In this document: in pieces, positions 13,270 to 24,305 of the stretch
Layout of the letters: each line of letters opens with the position of its first letter
Numbering within the stretch: position 1 is the first letter of the stretch
Assembly: GCF_027744825.2 (NCBI RefSeq)
Contig: NC_071338.1
Span: forward strand, 27,651,501-27,715,500
Direction: 5' to 3'
DNA: 64,000 nt
From: Synchiropus splendidus
Lineage: Eukaryota > Chordata > Actinopteri > Syngnathiformes > Callionymidae
Translations under genes and position numbers: made by a program
The notes under the pieces: generated by a model
What the model saw: the letters and a program-made list of their open reading frames with translations, nothing else
The model's database searches: none
Told to the model about the DNA's origin: nothing

Positions 13270-16200
13270 ATGTCGACGCAACAAAGTGACACAGACTCTT
13301 CATTTGGCTGGACCATAATAAGCAATAAGGTAGAGTGTGTCAGTGTAAATACCAGCTAATACCTTACACTCTTCTCACGTTTTATGTCTGAACACTGCTG
13401 TGTTCCTGCATGTGTTGATGTTGACTACTCTCCACTGTGTCCTCAATGATCATCCCCTCTATGTATTTTCAGGGCTCAGATATTGAAACTGCACCAGAAC
13501 ATGAGGAAGTACAACAGGAAGACGGCGTGATGAACGGTAAGCGTCACGTCCGTGAGTGTAGCTTCTGAGAAGCAGCTCCTGAACAATGAAGTCACACCTG
13601 GTGTTTTAAACTTCAGATGGCTCACTCGATGAAACTGTGGAGGACAGAACCATACTGGAGACTCTGGGCGCCTCAGAGGTGAGAGGAGACATGAAAGACA
13701 TGAAGAAAGGAAGAGTCATTGTGAAACGTTTCTCCAGCTGGTTGGGACTCCCGAGCCTGCTGATGCAGAGCTGCTGTCCTTCAGCGACCACTCCGACATC
13801 GTGTCCCTGGACGGCCTGAAGGAGAGCAGGAACGCAGAGGACGACAATGACTATTTTGGGGCAGCTTGTAGCAGCCAGTATGCCTTCACACTCCCAAAGA
13901 CAGGTATCCTCCATCATAGCTGCAATGCTCTGCTGTTTAACAATTTACATTTCTGTCTTCCGTGCCAAGCCAAAGATAACCTGGTAGAGCTTGTAATGTT
14001 GCGACGTAATTCCTGAAGGACCAGTTTGTCGTGCCTTGAAAAGTTAATGTGAATCTGTCTGTGTAAACAAAGTCATGACAAGCGTGGCGTGTGTCTGTGC
14101 TCCAGTGGAGCCGTCTACAGTCGCACACACCAGCAGCAGTGAAGAGCAGGCAGAGAAAAGTTCCACCAGTGTTCTGCGTCGACGGAGGACCAGGAGAAAC
14201 ACGGCCAGCACGATCGGCAGAGAGGAGGAGACGGACGAAGACGGCTCGCTCGCGCCTGCTGCTGCTGCAGACCTGAATGAGCTCAGCCTCACCAACTCAC
14301 GCCTGCTGCCCATTCTTCTGGTTGTTGTTGGCATGACCGTCTACTGCGTCCTCGGTAAGTGTGGACAGCATGTGAACCTGAAGAGGGGTTTCTGTTGGAT
14401 CTAGTGTGGTACAGTTTACAACGTAGAAAGGTCCGTTTCTGTGTTCCTCTTTATAAATGAGCGAGGGTGGTGGCTGCTGGGGTTTGCGCCAGGGGGCGCT
14501 ATAACTGCAAAATAGACATAACACATTACAACAAAATGCACAGGCTCTTTTCTAGAGGGATTTTACTGCACCATTTTGGCAGTGTGCGGTGCCAGGCGTC
14601 ACTTGACCGTGACTGTGTGAATGGCAAAGATCTGGCGCCCTCTACTGACCGGGCATTAAGCACTTCAATGCCAGTAAAGCGCCTATGATTTCATTGGGGG
14701 CATGAAGCTAGTTCGACTGTGAAAGTCTATTCGTTTGCCTCATCATTATAAATGCATGAGAAAAAAGTAGCATCTTATAGTCAGGATATTATGGGATGCC
14801 AAAAACGTTTGACACTTTTTATGGGTATTTTTGAGGGACTACTACAATGACTAGTGTCACTATCTATCGCCATTGGTTTGTGTGTCTCTTCAGTGCTGGG
14901 CCCAAGTAAATATCTAGCTCTCTGCTTCTGTAGCTCCTTTCTTGGCTGGAAACGTAAAGCTTCAGGAGAATCCGGCGAAAGCTAGTGGACTGGAACTGGA
15001 CAAGCTGCAGGAGATCTGGGAGCTGCTTCAAACCCATGTGAGTGATTGAAAAAAATACAGTAAATATTTTCTTATAAAAAGACAATAACATCTTTCTAGA
15101 GTCAGCGCCAAAAAAAAAAGCCGGTTTAGTGAAGTGAAGATAACGTTCTCTTTGTCTCCTCAGATGACATTCCGAGACCTTCAGCAACTGGACGACCAGA
15201 GAGTGTTTTCACTGCTGGTAAAGGTGCTTCTGAAAGTGCACAAGGAGAACCAGGATTTTCAGGCTCTGCAGGTACACCATGTTTAAAAGTGCTGGGATGT
15301 GTGCGTCTGATGAGCTGAACTGAGCTGGTCGCACGCCGCTCTCATGAAAGCTTTGTGTGATGTAGCAGGGAAAGCCATCCTGCAGAAGCCTGCTAAAGAA
15401 TCAAGAGCCAAATGAGACACTGTTTCTGGTGGAACAAAGTTGTGCTCTGGCAAATGTCCTGTTGACTTTTTCCTGTCGACTTGTTCCTGTCGCAGAGGAA
15501 GAGCATGAGCTCAAGAATACTTTTCAGAGGACCTTTTCTTGAGGGAATGAGAGACCCTCAACCACATCCAATACTCCAATAAGTGAATGTGGCCCTTGGC
15601 TGTGGACTGCCAGAAGAGGTGGTTCAACCTGCTGTCATTACCTTTCCCTGTGATAGATGTGTTTTGTTTTTTCCTGTAGCAGCACCACAGACACCGCACA
15701 TCTGTCATTTGGAATGTCCTGACTTCTACTACTTCTACATCTACTATTAGTTACTTATACATTTACTATCATTTTGTTTCTGGAGAGGAATGGAACAAGC
15801 ACAACTGTCGGTTTTGGATTTGGTTCCAACACTGTCCTTGAAGTTATGTTATTATTTCAACACTAAATTGTTTTCCACATCTGTTCTTTAGGATTTAACA
15901 AACATTTTATCTTACTTTCTGTGAGTAGATTGACATGTACAGTGAGTAGCCAGTAGTGAGTAATGTATTAACAAAAGTGTGCTGATCTGAGAAGCAAAGT
16001 CCTAAGTAAAATAACCACCAGCTCTTCCAAGTCTGTGGCACATCCGACCAGGATAGTGATGCCTCAGCTGAACCTAAACTCTGGATCCACCACCACCGAG
16101 TGTGGTGCGTCAGTTTCTAAACCCAATTTCTGAACCCAAGTTGACTTAACGGTGTAACGCTTGAGTCCAGGCACAGTCAAAACTGCAGGGCCAATAATAA

Positions 16201-17581
16201 AAATAAGTGATCAAAAATGCTTTGTTTTTCTACTGAATCCTCTCACACGGTGTTTGGAAAAAAAACTACCTACCAATCTGCCATGAACTGAGTTCTAAAA
16301 AAATAAGAAGAAGATGAGAAAAAATGAAGAGACAAGACGAACTGTGGTGCAGATCAGACTGATGATAACAGCAAGCCTGATATTTGTGTATCAAACCAAA
16401 CCAAAATGCAGACTACAAAACACGCTGTTTAAATGGGAGGACAACTACAGGAAGTAGCAGGTCTGCTAACACATCTGCAACACAGACTTGTTCCAGGGAA
16501 TTGGGACGGCACGTCGAGCTTTTGTTTTTTAGGCTGAGGGTTAAGAATTAGGATTAAGGAATTTAATCCACACCCAGACTGTCTTCGTCCTCAACAGACG
16601 TGTTTCTTTCTCCCTCTTCAGGCCAAAAAGGTGGCCCTGGATGACGCCCTTATGAAAAGGGAAAGCCAGGAGAGGACCAACATTTTGTTGGAGCAGCAGC
16701 GGGCGTCCCTGTCCGCCATGCAGCAGGAGCTGAAAAGCCTGCACTTGAAGATCCAGCATTCACCCATGAAGGATGTGGTCAGCCGACTGCAGTCAGAAAA
16801 CAAGAGGCTGAAATTACGGCAGGTGAGGCAGGAGCAGAGCAGGAGGAGCTGGGATGCATGGAGAGAGGAGTTACTTGCTGAGGTCCAGACCCTGAGGAGC
16901 AAGCTGCTCTCTGTGGAGAGGGTCAGAGATGTGCTGAAGCAAAAGATAGTTGGACTGAAAACCAAGAAGATGGAAAAGGAGAACGAATCACAGGAGCTGA
17001 GGTCTCAACTGGCGGCGGTGGAGAAGAAACTGAACTTCGAGCAGCAGCGGTCCGACATGTGGGAGCGCCTCTATGTGGAGGCCACGGCCAGAGAAAAGGG
17101 CGACACGGACTCCGAGTGGGAGAAAAGTGAGGGCATGGGCGAAAAGCTGAAGAAGACCTACGAGAAAGCAAAGGAGGCGGTGAAAGCGAATCTGCGGAGA
17201 TTCAAGGATTCCATCGTCAGAGGTTTCTACAACAGGAACTGCAAAAAGCCCGACGGTGTGTTCTGCCCTTGGCCCAACTACCACAACACTCGGAAACCGA
17301 GCGACACGTTCGATCCCTTCCGGGGTTTCGGCGCCTCGACCCCAGTTCGAGCGGAGGAGTTCAACCTGCTGCTGCAAAATTACCTGCGGCACGTCGGCCT
17401 CTCCCACAACTGGACTGAGCTCAAGATGTTCGTCAGCAAGTTCTTCAGAAACGGGTTCTTCATCCACGACCAGATGCCCTTCCGAGAATTCATCAGCAGG
17501 GTGAAGAGCCGCCTCGCTCATATGAACGGCTTCGACAGCAACCAGTTCGAGGACCTCGACTTGTACGTCAACCTCATTTGA
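13270..17581 (+). CDS. ccpg1: Cell cycle progression protein 1, ER-phagy receptor
   Basis: ER membrane receptor that links ER sheets to the autophagy machinery. Exons 13270-13329, 13473-13536, 13617-13678, 13738-13903, 14106-14354, 14934-15037, 15164-15271, 16622-17581 join to 590 residues (human is about 757, so shorter). The N terminus has the LIR core W14-T-I-I17, an SDIE motif at residues 22-25 and a second SDIV at 81-84. These sit where the LC3- and two FIP200-binding motifs of mammalian CCPG1 lie. An Arg-rich stretch is at about 142-148 and one membrane helix at about 184-201. A long coiled coil follows, then the conserved C-terminal luminal block (HNWTELKMFVSKFFRNGFF). The last exon alone encodes 319 residues. 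The start ATG lies 27 bases after a good acceptor and gives the family N terminus. Confidence 0.94.
14635..14648 (-). promoter_or_regulatory. Candidate CTCF site in ccpg1 intron 5
   Basis: Reverse complement matches the CTCF core consensus CCASYAGRKGGCRS at 13 of 14 positions. A weaker forward match (12 of 14, GCGCCAGGGGGCGC) lies about 140 bp upstream near 14487-14500, pointing toward it. Sequence prediction only. Confidence 0.4.
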
Positions 17582-18667
17582 CCTGGTGAGTGCAGGTCCA
17601 GTTGTTGCAAGTACCACTCAGCAGGAGCCAAAATACTTCACAGAGATGGTGTGCACTGGTGCACCCAGCAGCAAAAATGCGTTGAGGTGTGCAACCTGCA
17701 AGTGAATGGAATACTGACCAGGCTTCGAATATTGTGGTGAGATTTAAGAATGTTTTGGGGCAGGCTTTTAGCTAGGGGGGCGTCTGGGCGTCTGCAAAAC
17801 ATGAAAAAATGGACGCCAGATTCTCGACCGTAGCTTGGCCACCAGATGCCACCATTTATCAGCATCTGAAATCTTGCGCACCAAAATTTGGGGTAAATTT
17901 TAAGAGACTCTTTTACTTGTTTTTTTTTTAAAGGTGATTTTGGGGTTATTCATATCTCAATCATTTGGGTGCACCAGTGCACTCCGACTTGGCATCAAGG
18001 GGAAACTTGCTCCTGGTATTTGAACCCCTGCTCGAGTGACACATTTAAAATCATATTGAGCTAAGGTTTGAAGTCTATCCACACAGTTGCTTAACAACAA
18101 CATTACCCTCGCTCTTCTAACTTCAAATAGAGATTCAATAGAGAGTCAACCTGGTCTGTGCCAACACACTATATTTCAGCACCTTTTGATGAATGCAGTC
18201 AAGCGTGCAAGGCTCCTTGAGAATGTTGAGCAGCATCACATGACCTACCCTCTCGGTGGAGCTGAGGAAGAGGTGACACTTCGCTACAAGTGACGTCACA
18301 GTACAAAAAGACATTTGTAAATATTAAGGAGATGATATATTTTTGTTTTCGTCCTATGATGATGATGTCACTCCTGTTTAATTTAAGGCTGCTGTTCTGG
18401 AATTTTTATTGTTCACTTTATTAATATTGTCTTGAGGCCAACTTGGAGCTTTTCTTCAACGTGTTTATGATTGTAGCTGATATAGTTTTGTCCATGCGAT
18501 ACATTCCTCCTTGCTTCAAAAAGTGTTGCAATTTGGTTCACTTCAGAAACTTGGTTTTTGCGTGACGTGTTCGTGGGTCAAACACTGGACAAACTGCTTG
18601 GCATCAAGTTTTAATGTTTTATAAAAGCTGCATAGTTCCAGTTGTGTCAGTGCCTTTTGTAAATAAA
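17582..18667 (+). other. ccpg1: ccpg1 3' UTR, probably overlapping the pigb 3' end
   Basis: After the ccpg1 stop I see no AATAAA or ATTAAA on the plus strand until AATAAA at 18662-18667, which lies inside the last coding exon of the oppositely oriented pigb. On the minus strand pigb has AATAAA signals at 18405-18410 and 18417-18422. The two convergent transcripts would therefore overlap tail to tail. No gene is visible in between. Confidence 0.45.
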
Positions 18668-21600
18668 GACGTTTCCTCCGACCCTTCCCTCTGGGAAGTG
18701 AGTGTGAAATATCTCTGCCGTCTTCACAAAGTTGTTGTCCTCCAGAAACGTAGAAATGTCCTGCAACAGACAAAACGGTCATTTAGGCATCACATTCTGA
18801 CTTCTAGCCTCTTTGGGAAGCAGCCATTCATCCAGTACTGCCGACAGTTGAACCCTACTGCTCACCCCTTACTCTTCTTCTACGCCCATATCAGTGTTAT
18901 TATGAAGTAAAGGCGCACAGTCGGAGCAAACATATCTGTCATGTGACCTCTGTAGGTTCTTCCTAGCTACAAGCGTGCTCACCTTTTCTAAAACGTCAAA
19001 GAGAACCAGGTGTGTCGGCACGGAATACTTGTCAGGGAATGAAGTCCTGAGCCAGTGAAGCGGCTCCGTGTAGAAGGTCTCTGCCTCGTCCTCGTAGCCA
19101 TCCTCGCCCAGATTTGGGGGGCACTGCAGGAACCTCATCTTGAGTGGACAGTGGATGTGGCTGCAAGGAGGAGAGTGTGTGAGGGGTTTCCACCACAGAA
19201 TGTTCAAATAAGGCTGCATGCCCACGTTGACCCCTGGTCACCCAGCAGTGTGCACCTCAGACTCGTCCACACCCCTTCATGGCAAATGCAGATTATTGGC
19301 TTTTGATGCGTGAACTGAGTCAGCAAAGACACTGTGATAGTTTTACCCAATGGTATATCAACTATAGAACTGGTTGTGGACATGAGGAAGACCGAGGTAC
19401 CTGTGACCCCAGTTGTCATTCAGTGTTGACAGTGGAGGACGACAAATATCTTGGGGTTATCATAGATAACAAACTCAACTGGGAGAAGAACACTGATGCT
19501 ACAGAAAGCGCCAGAGCCGCCTTTATTTTTTTAAAGTGGCTGAGGTCCTTCAATGTCTGCAGGACCATGCTCCGAATGTTCTATGAGTCTGTGGTGGCCA
19601 GTGCTAACCTCTATGCTGTGGTATGTTTGGGCAGCACGCTGACGCTAACAGACTGAACAAACTGGTCCGCAGACGATGTGGGAGTGAGGCTGGACTCACT
19701 GACTGAGGTGTCAGTGAGGACAGTGCTTCACAAAGTAAAGGACATCCAGCTCTGTGTGTCCAACCCACTCCATAATGTCATGATTAAGCAACAGAGTTCT
19801 TTCAGCACCAGACTGATTACACCATGATGCACCATACAGCGTCACGATGTGGCCATCGAACTGTGCAACTCCTCCCTCTGAGTGTCAGCTAGTGTCCCGG
19901 GACTTATGTGCAGTAACTCCTTCAGTGCAATAACCTCCTTATGTGAATACACTGTTAATACTGTCTAGATGGTTCTTTTTTACCTCACGCTTACTAGTAT
20001 ACATTATGTCTTTATTTTTATATGGGAATGTACTGTAAATACTGTTGAGATCGTCCTTTTTATTTGCGCTTAGTAGTATATATTATGTCTTTATTTTCCT
20101 TTTTATCTTACATGTTTGTTTGAGTAACAGTCCATGTTACTCACTCTCTCTGTGTTTCTTCTTCATTTCTTTTATTTTGAGCAGGAGTTGTGGTTGTAAC
20201 AAAAAGCAATTTCCCCAGATTCTGACATCATATTTATATACATATTTTATAGCTCTGTATAAATATAATGTGTTCAACAGTATAACAGAGCTTCAAAAAC
20301 TCACACAGGAAATGCGAAGAAGGGGCCAGGTGCCCGTTTTAAAATCAGAGCTGGACACGCGACCAGCAGTGCACTGGAAGTAATCATAGCAAAAAGGTAA
20401 ATTAACGTTGATAAATTGAAGTTAACCTAGAAATTTGCCCATTTGTCAACCTACCCTGACAGATTTATTGAAATACATTTGTCTACTTGGAGTTTTTCTG
20501 TTTACAATGCACCGTTTTTTTGTTTTTGTTGTTGTTTTTGTTTTTTTTGTGGCAGAAGACATTTCTGTCAGGTTAAGATGGAGTGAATTGTTTTGAATTT
20601 CAAGCTTTACAACAATTCAATGCAGGTGTCCGAATGAGAAGCAGGATCTTCATTCCACCAGCAAATCTTATCAGACAGGTGATAGGAAGTTCCCAGCATG
20701 CACCTGTGTACCTGTAGAAAGGTGTGGAGTGACATGGCATGAGGAAGAGAACATCTGCCTGAGTGACGACGCCCCTGGAGTCACAGAGCGTCTGCAGGTG
20801 ACCCATGACGTCCAGAGTTCCTCGCTGGTGCACAAGGCCGGTGTACAGAGCAGCCAACAGGTTTGTCACCAGAAGAGCTGCAGCTGCAGGCCGCCGCCAC
20901 TTCTTCATATGTGCCACTGAGACGCCTGCCGTGCAGACACACAACAGTCAAGCTGATCTGAAGCAGAGGTGAGTTATGACTCGAGAGCTTACCACAGAAG
21001 ATCATGCAGAACGGCAGCAGCGGGTAGATGAAGCGGAACTCTTTGTGAGGCAACAAGCTAAAGCCGGGAGAGAAGACAGTCGGGTGAGAGGAAGCTTCTG
21101 TCTCAGAGAACAACATCCTTGATGTTGTTCTCTGAGACAGTTTCATTCGCTTCTCCTCCTACCTGTATATGAGAAGTGTCCAGACGATGGCAACCAGCAG
21201 GACTTTGTACTTCCGGAAGGCAAGGGAACATCCGTGCAGAAAGAAGGGGAGGTGCGGTCCGACCACCACCACAAACCCTTGGGTCAGGTACCAGTGCCAG
21301 GGGTGCGAGCCATAGAAGTCTGCTACTCCGTAGAAGATGTTGAACTTCATGAAATTGAGCTGTACGAACGTCCACTGAGAAAAAACAAGTTACGAGTCTT
21401 TCTGACTCACTGGAGCCAAAGCTTTTACCTTTTTGTAGAAGACACAGTCGATCAGTGTGGAAATGACGACGGCGACCGACCTAAACACACCAGCAAAGCC
21501 ATAGCAATTAAATACACAAATATCAATGTCAAGTAAAGAGTTGCCCATGTACTACATGTTTTTTAACTTCAACAGAGCATGCAGACACAAACCCTATGGG

Positions 21601-23008
21601 GATGTATTCGTGTGTGATGAGCTTGACTTTGTGATCCTCCTGCCAGAAATGGTGAAGCAGAAGAGGGATCCAGACGATCAACGCTGTCGGGCGAATCACG
21701 ACGGCCAACGCCACCAGACTCAGATATGTTTTACTGGACAGAAACATGGCACCGACGTCAGATGGACGCAACATGACAGCAACAGCTGAGGAGCAAAGAC
21801 CTGCTGTGGGTTTTGGATCTGCCCAGGGGGAAGTAGAAGAGAGCCAGGCAGGTGATGGTGGTCTCCATGCTGTTGGTGAGAGTCCTGGTGCAACAGTACC
21901 AGGAGAACCACGAGCAGAGGTGGCAGAAGAACTGCACGCATCAAGCAGGAAAGAAGTTCCGTTTGTCGACCACTATTGCGCTTGGAGCCTCTTTTTTAAA
22001 TTACTATTTGGCATTGTCAGTACCCATGCGCCTTAAACCGACCATGAGGTTCATATTACCCTACAACAACTTGTGTGTGAAACCTCTATTGTTACTCCAT
22101 TTGACCTTTGAACTTAACGCTGATCTTCAAGTTCATACATGACGAATACCATGAAGCCATTTTGGCAAATACTATGAACAATTATTAAATATGTTTCGAA
22201 CACCTGGTTCTTTTGAGATCGTTCACTCAAAACGGCATCAATGACTGTTTCATCTCAATAATATTCTTTACCGTCCATTTTGCAACATCGCCATCTTCCA
22301 GCGTGCGAACAAGGAGGAAGAACTTCACATCAGCTAGTGCAGCCAGCAGAGATTGGACGACTCGTGGAGCCCAAATCTGGAACCGTGAGAGACCAAAGGA
22401 AGTTAGTGGGTCTGTAGATTATTAGAATCTTGGTGGGGTCCAATCTCTACCAGGAGCCAGACTGTGTCGCAGTTGATCCAGTGCAGTGTTTTGTATATGA
22501 GAGCGAAGAAGAGAGGATATGTGAATCCTCGGATTCCCTCCCTCCACTCCCACGTCAGGTACCCATAAGTTACTCTGTTAAGGTGATGAACACATCACTA
22601 GTTCTCACTTCTCATGGAGGACAGATCCAAAATAAAAGTCAACGATCACAGAAGGATATTTGAAGACCATGTGATGGGAGACCTCCAAGGACTGCCAGTA
22701 CTCATCAGGAACAAAGCTGGTCTGAACCAGGAAACAGTTGATCAGTCGGAATGTGACGCAGAACACTGCAACTCTCAGCTCACCTGCGGAGGTGTTAAGC
22801 ACAAACACAGTCGCAAAACACCAAGAAAAGAGTTGACGTTATTGTTTAACAAGTGACAATGTTCACTGTGTTGGGGGGCGGGATCCAGAAGCTCACCGTT
22901 GCTGAGAGGACACTCGTCATCTTTCACATACAGTTGAGATTTCCTCCGTCTCAATTTCACCACTTCGTTTTTGCGCCCGAACCACAGACGCTGTCGGACC
23001 GTCTCCAT
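18647..23008 (-). CDS. pigb: GPI mannosyltransferase 3 (PIG-B)
   Basis: ER multi-pass enzyme (GT22 family) that adds the third mannose to the glycosylphosphatidylinositol precursor. Exons in transcript order: 23008-22897, 22783-22660, 22568-22451, 22376-22272, 21931-21801, 21733-21593, 21480-21429, 21374-21163, 21057-20993, 20925-20712, 19160-18983, 18760-18647. Lengths total 1566 nt, giving 521 residues (human about 554). The luminal acidic motif typical of these dolichol-phosphate-mannose-dependent transferases is seen as V-P-D64-E65-Y-W-Q. Other family blocks are [31 protein letters not shown] and MRFLQCPP. The N terminus is basic. Intron 2 (22569-22659) has AT-AC ends. Intron 10 carries an LINE fragment and intron 8 a perfect hairpin. 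The start ATG is preceded by a 6-codon upstream ORF whose TGA overlaps it. Confidence 0.95.
19280..20230 (+). mobile_element. LINE 3' fragment (L2-type reverse transcriptase end), 5'-truncated
   Basis: Lies in pigb intron 10, antisense to pigb. The plus strand encodes a decayed reverse-transcriptase C terminus, including [41 protein letters not shown] and LYAVVC, as in fish non-LTR elements of the L2 group. The following DNA continues the element out of frame (LDKLVRRAS-like and chain-end sequence) and ends with the AAGCAATTTCCCC-type 3' tail near 20200. Frame breaks make it inactive. The left bound is approximate. Confidence 0.75.
21098..21140. repeat. Perfect 20-bp inverted repeat with 3-base loop
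   Basis: The arms 21098-21117 and 21121-21140 are exact reverse complements separated by CTT. The hairpin occupies 43 of the 105 nt of pigb intron 8 (21058-21162), so it would form in the pre-mRNA between the splice sites. It is not a known transposon end that I recognise. Confidence 0.95.
22569..22659 (-). other. pigb: U12-type (AT-AC) intron of pigb
   Basis: On the minus strand this 91-nt intron begins ATATCCTTCT and ends CCTTAACAGAGTAAC. This matches the minor-spliceosome 5' consensus ATATCCTT, the branch-site consensus TCCTTAAC close to the 3' end, and AC instead of AG. Only this join gives the conserved family reading F-N-Y-G-Y-L-T-W; no GT-AG pair nearby does. Confidence 0.9.
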
Positions 23009-23028
23009 CAGATCATGGCGTCATCCAT
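23008..23028 (-). other. Upstream ORF overlapping the pigb start (TGATG)
   Basis: Six codons (MDDAMI) then TGA. The A of the TGA is the first base of the pigb ATG. It contains two in-frame ATGs and could lower or couple translation of pigb. Whether the 5' UTR includes it depends on the transcription start, which is not known here. Confidence 0.5.
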
Positions 23029-23600
23029 GATTCCACCTGTCAGCGGCACCAAGATTCAATCTCCGAGAGGTGATACAATGTAGTTCAAATGAGACGATTG
23101 GACGTCGCGTACTGAATGGTTGTTGAAAGATCTTGAATAATACAGTAAAAACCAAATTAAAGTAACTTGCCTTCCGCTCAACTAGTTTGTATTTACTTCC
23201 TGACACCGAACGCTCCGCCTTTTAAATGACTTCCGGTTGGCCGTTTCAAAAGAAAACAATAGTAGTCGTTCAAGTTTATTGTGTATGTGTATTTCGTTGC
23301 ATCTCGGGGTGGATATAACATCAGTGTTATTTTGACACGATTCGTTTTTCAAGGCCATTTGCGTGTGCCAAATGATCTTGATTTTATGTAGTAATGTGTG
23401 CAATTTTGCTATGGTCCAGCAGGTGGCGATGTTGTGCCTTCTACAGCTCTGAGTGCAGCAGCAGAAGAAGAGTGGTCGCCTGTTAGCAGCTACCTGTCTC
23501 CTTGGGCTTTTTGCTTTTATTCGTTGCCCCAACGCTCGTGTTCATGCTCCGTCTCTCAGTTTGGTGACTACTGTTGATGTTTCCAGACTGTGCAAAGGTG
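23029..23600. promoter_or_regulatory. Bidirectional promoter of pigb (-) and pigbos1 (+)
   Basis: The two genes are divergent, as in mammals, where PIGBOS1 is named for lying opposite PIGB. Motifs include an ETS site ACCGGAAGT on the minus strand (23229-23237) and a CTCF-like CCAGCAGGTGGCGA (23416-23429, 13 of 14 consensus positions). A plausible pigbos1 non-coding first exon ends at a donor AAAG/GTGAGG at 23597/23598. Confidence 0.6.
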
Positions 23601-23754
23601 AGGGTTCAAGCTGCGTTGGAACTTACAAATCGTCAAGTCTAACAGCATTATTCAACTTGCTACAGATTGTCAAGTGCGTTCAGTGTTCGTGAGATCCGTT
23701 TCGGAGTTTCAAAATAATAACTTTGTCGTAGTTTCTTTGAAAGGACAAAGTTTC

Positions 23755-24085
23755 CTTGAACTTTGATCAAAATCTTCTTATTCTTTTGGCTTCTCCCTTC
23801 AGGGGTGGCCACTGCGGATCATCTTGCTCCATCTCACCCTGTCCTCTGCTTACTCTTCTCTCAAACCTACGAACCTCATGTCCTCCTTCAGCACCTCCAT
23901 AACTCTCCTCTTTGACCTTCCTCTCCACCTTCTGCCTGGCAGTTCTAACCTCAACATCTTCCTACCAGTGTACTGGCTCTCTCTCCTCTGTACATGTCCA
24001 AACCATCTCCATCTAGCCTCTCTGACTTTGTCTCCTAAACACCTGAGCACATGTGCTGTCCCTGAGCCATGTATTGTGCCGTAAC
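23755..24085 (-). mobile_element. RTE-type LINE 3' end fragment
   Basis: Minus-strand translation gives the conserved C terminus of fish RTE elements: GTAHVLRCLGDKVREARW, RWFGHVQRRES, LELPGRRWRGRSKRR and, after an in-frame TAA, AEDRVRWSKMIRSGHP. It ends with the (AAG)n-rich RTE tail near 23775. Most of the element is missing. It sits within the presumed intron of pigbos1 and stops about 20 bp before a good splice acceptor (24104-24105). Confidence 0.8.
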
Positions 24086-24143
24086 TACATACTCTGTCGT
24101 CCCAGATCCTCACTGGCGTTGAGCGGAGAAACAGCAGAAGACG

Positions 24144-24305
24144 ATGATCCGTCACAGGATGCCCTTCGCACAGCTGCTGGTAGCCACGGTGGTGGGCATT
24201 ACTGGTGGATTGTACATCTACAGACCATTCTTTGAGCCAGCACCAACCACTTCGGAGCAGCCAAAACAGGATGTGCCAATGACAAAGAACAATGAAGCTA
24301 AATAA
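24144..24305 (+). CDS. pigbos1: PIGBOS1 mitochondrial microprotein
   Basis: A 53-codon ORF. The residues FAQLLVATVVGITGGLYIY followed by RPFFE match the single membrane helix and juxtamembrane part of PIGBOS1 (54 residues in human), with the same start-to-helix spacing and a charged Lys/Glu-rich tail. In mammals the protein sits in the outer mitochondrial membrane and modulates the unfolded protein response by contacting the ER protein CLCC1. Location, opposite strand to pigb and just upstream of it, is exactly as expected. The coding part lies in one exon. A likely acceptor is at 24104-24105, and ATTAAA near 24435 would end the transcript. It is easily missed because of its length. Confidence 0.92.
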   Translation: MIRHRMPFAQLLVATVVGITGGLYIYRPFFEPAPTTSEQPKQDVPMTKNNEAK

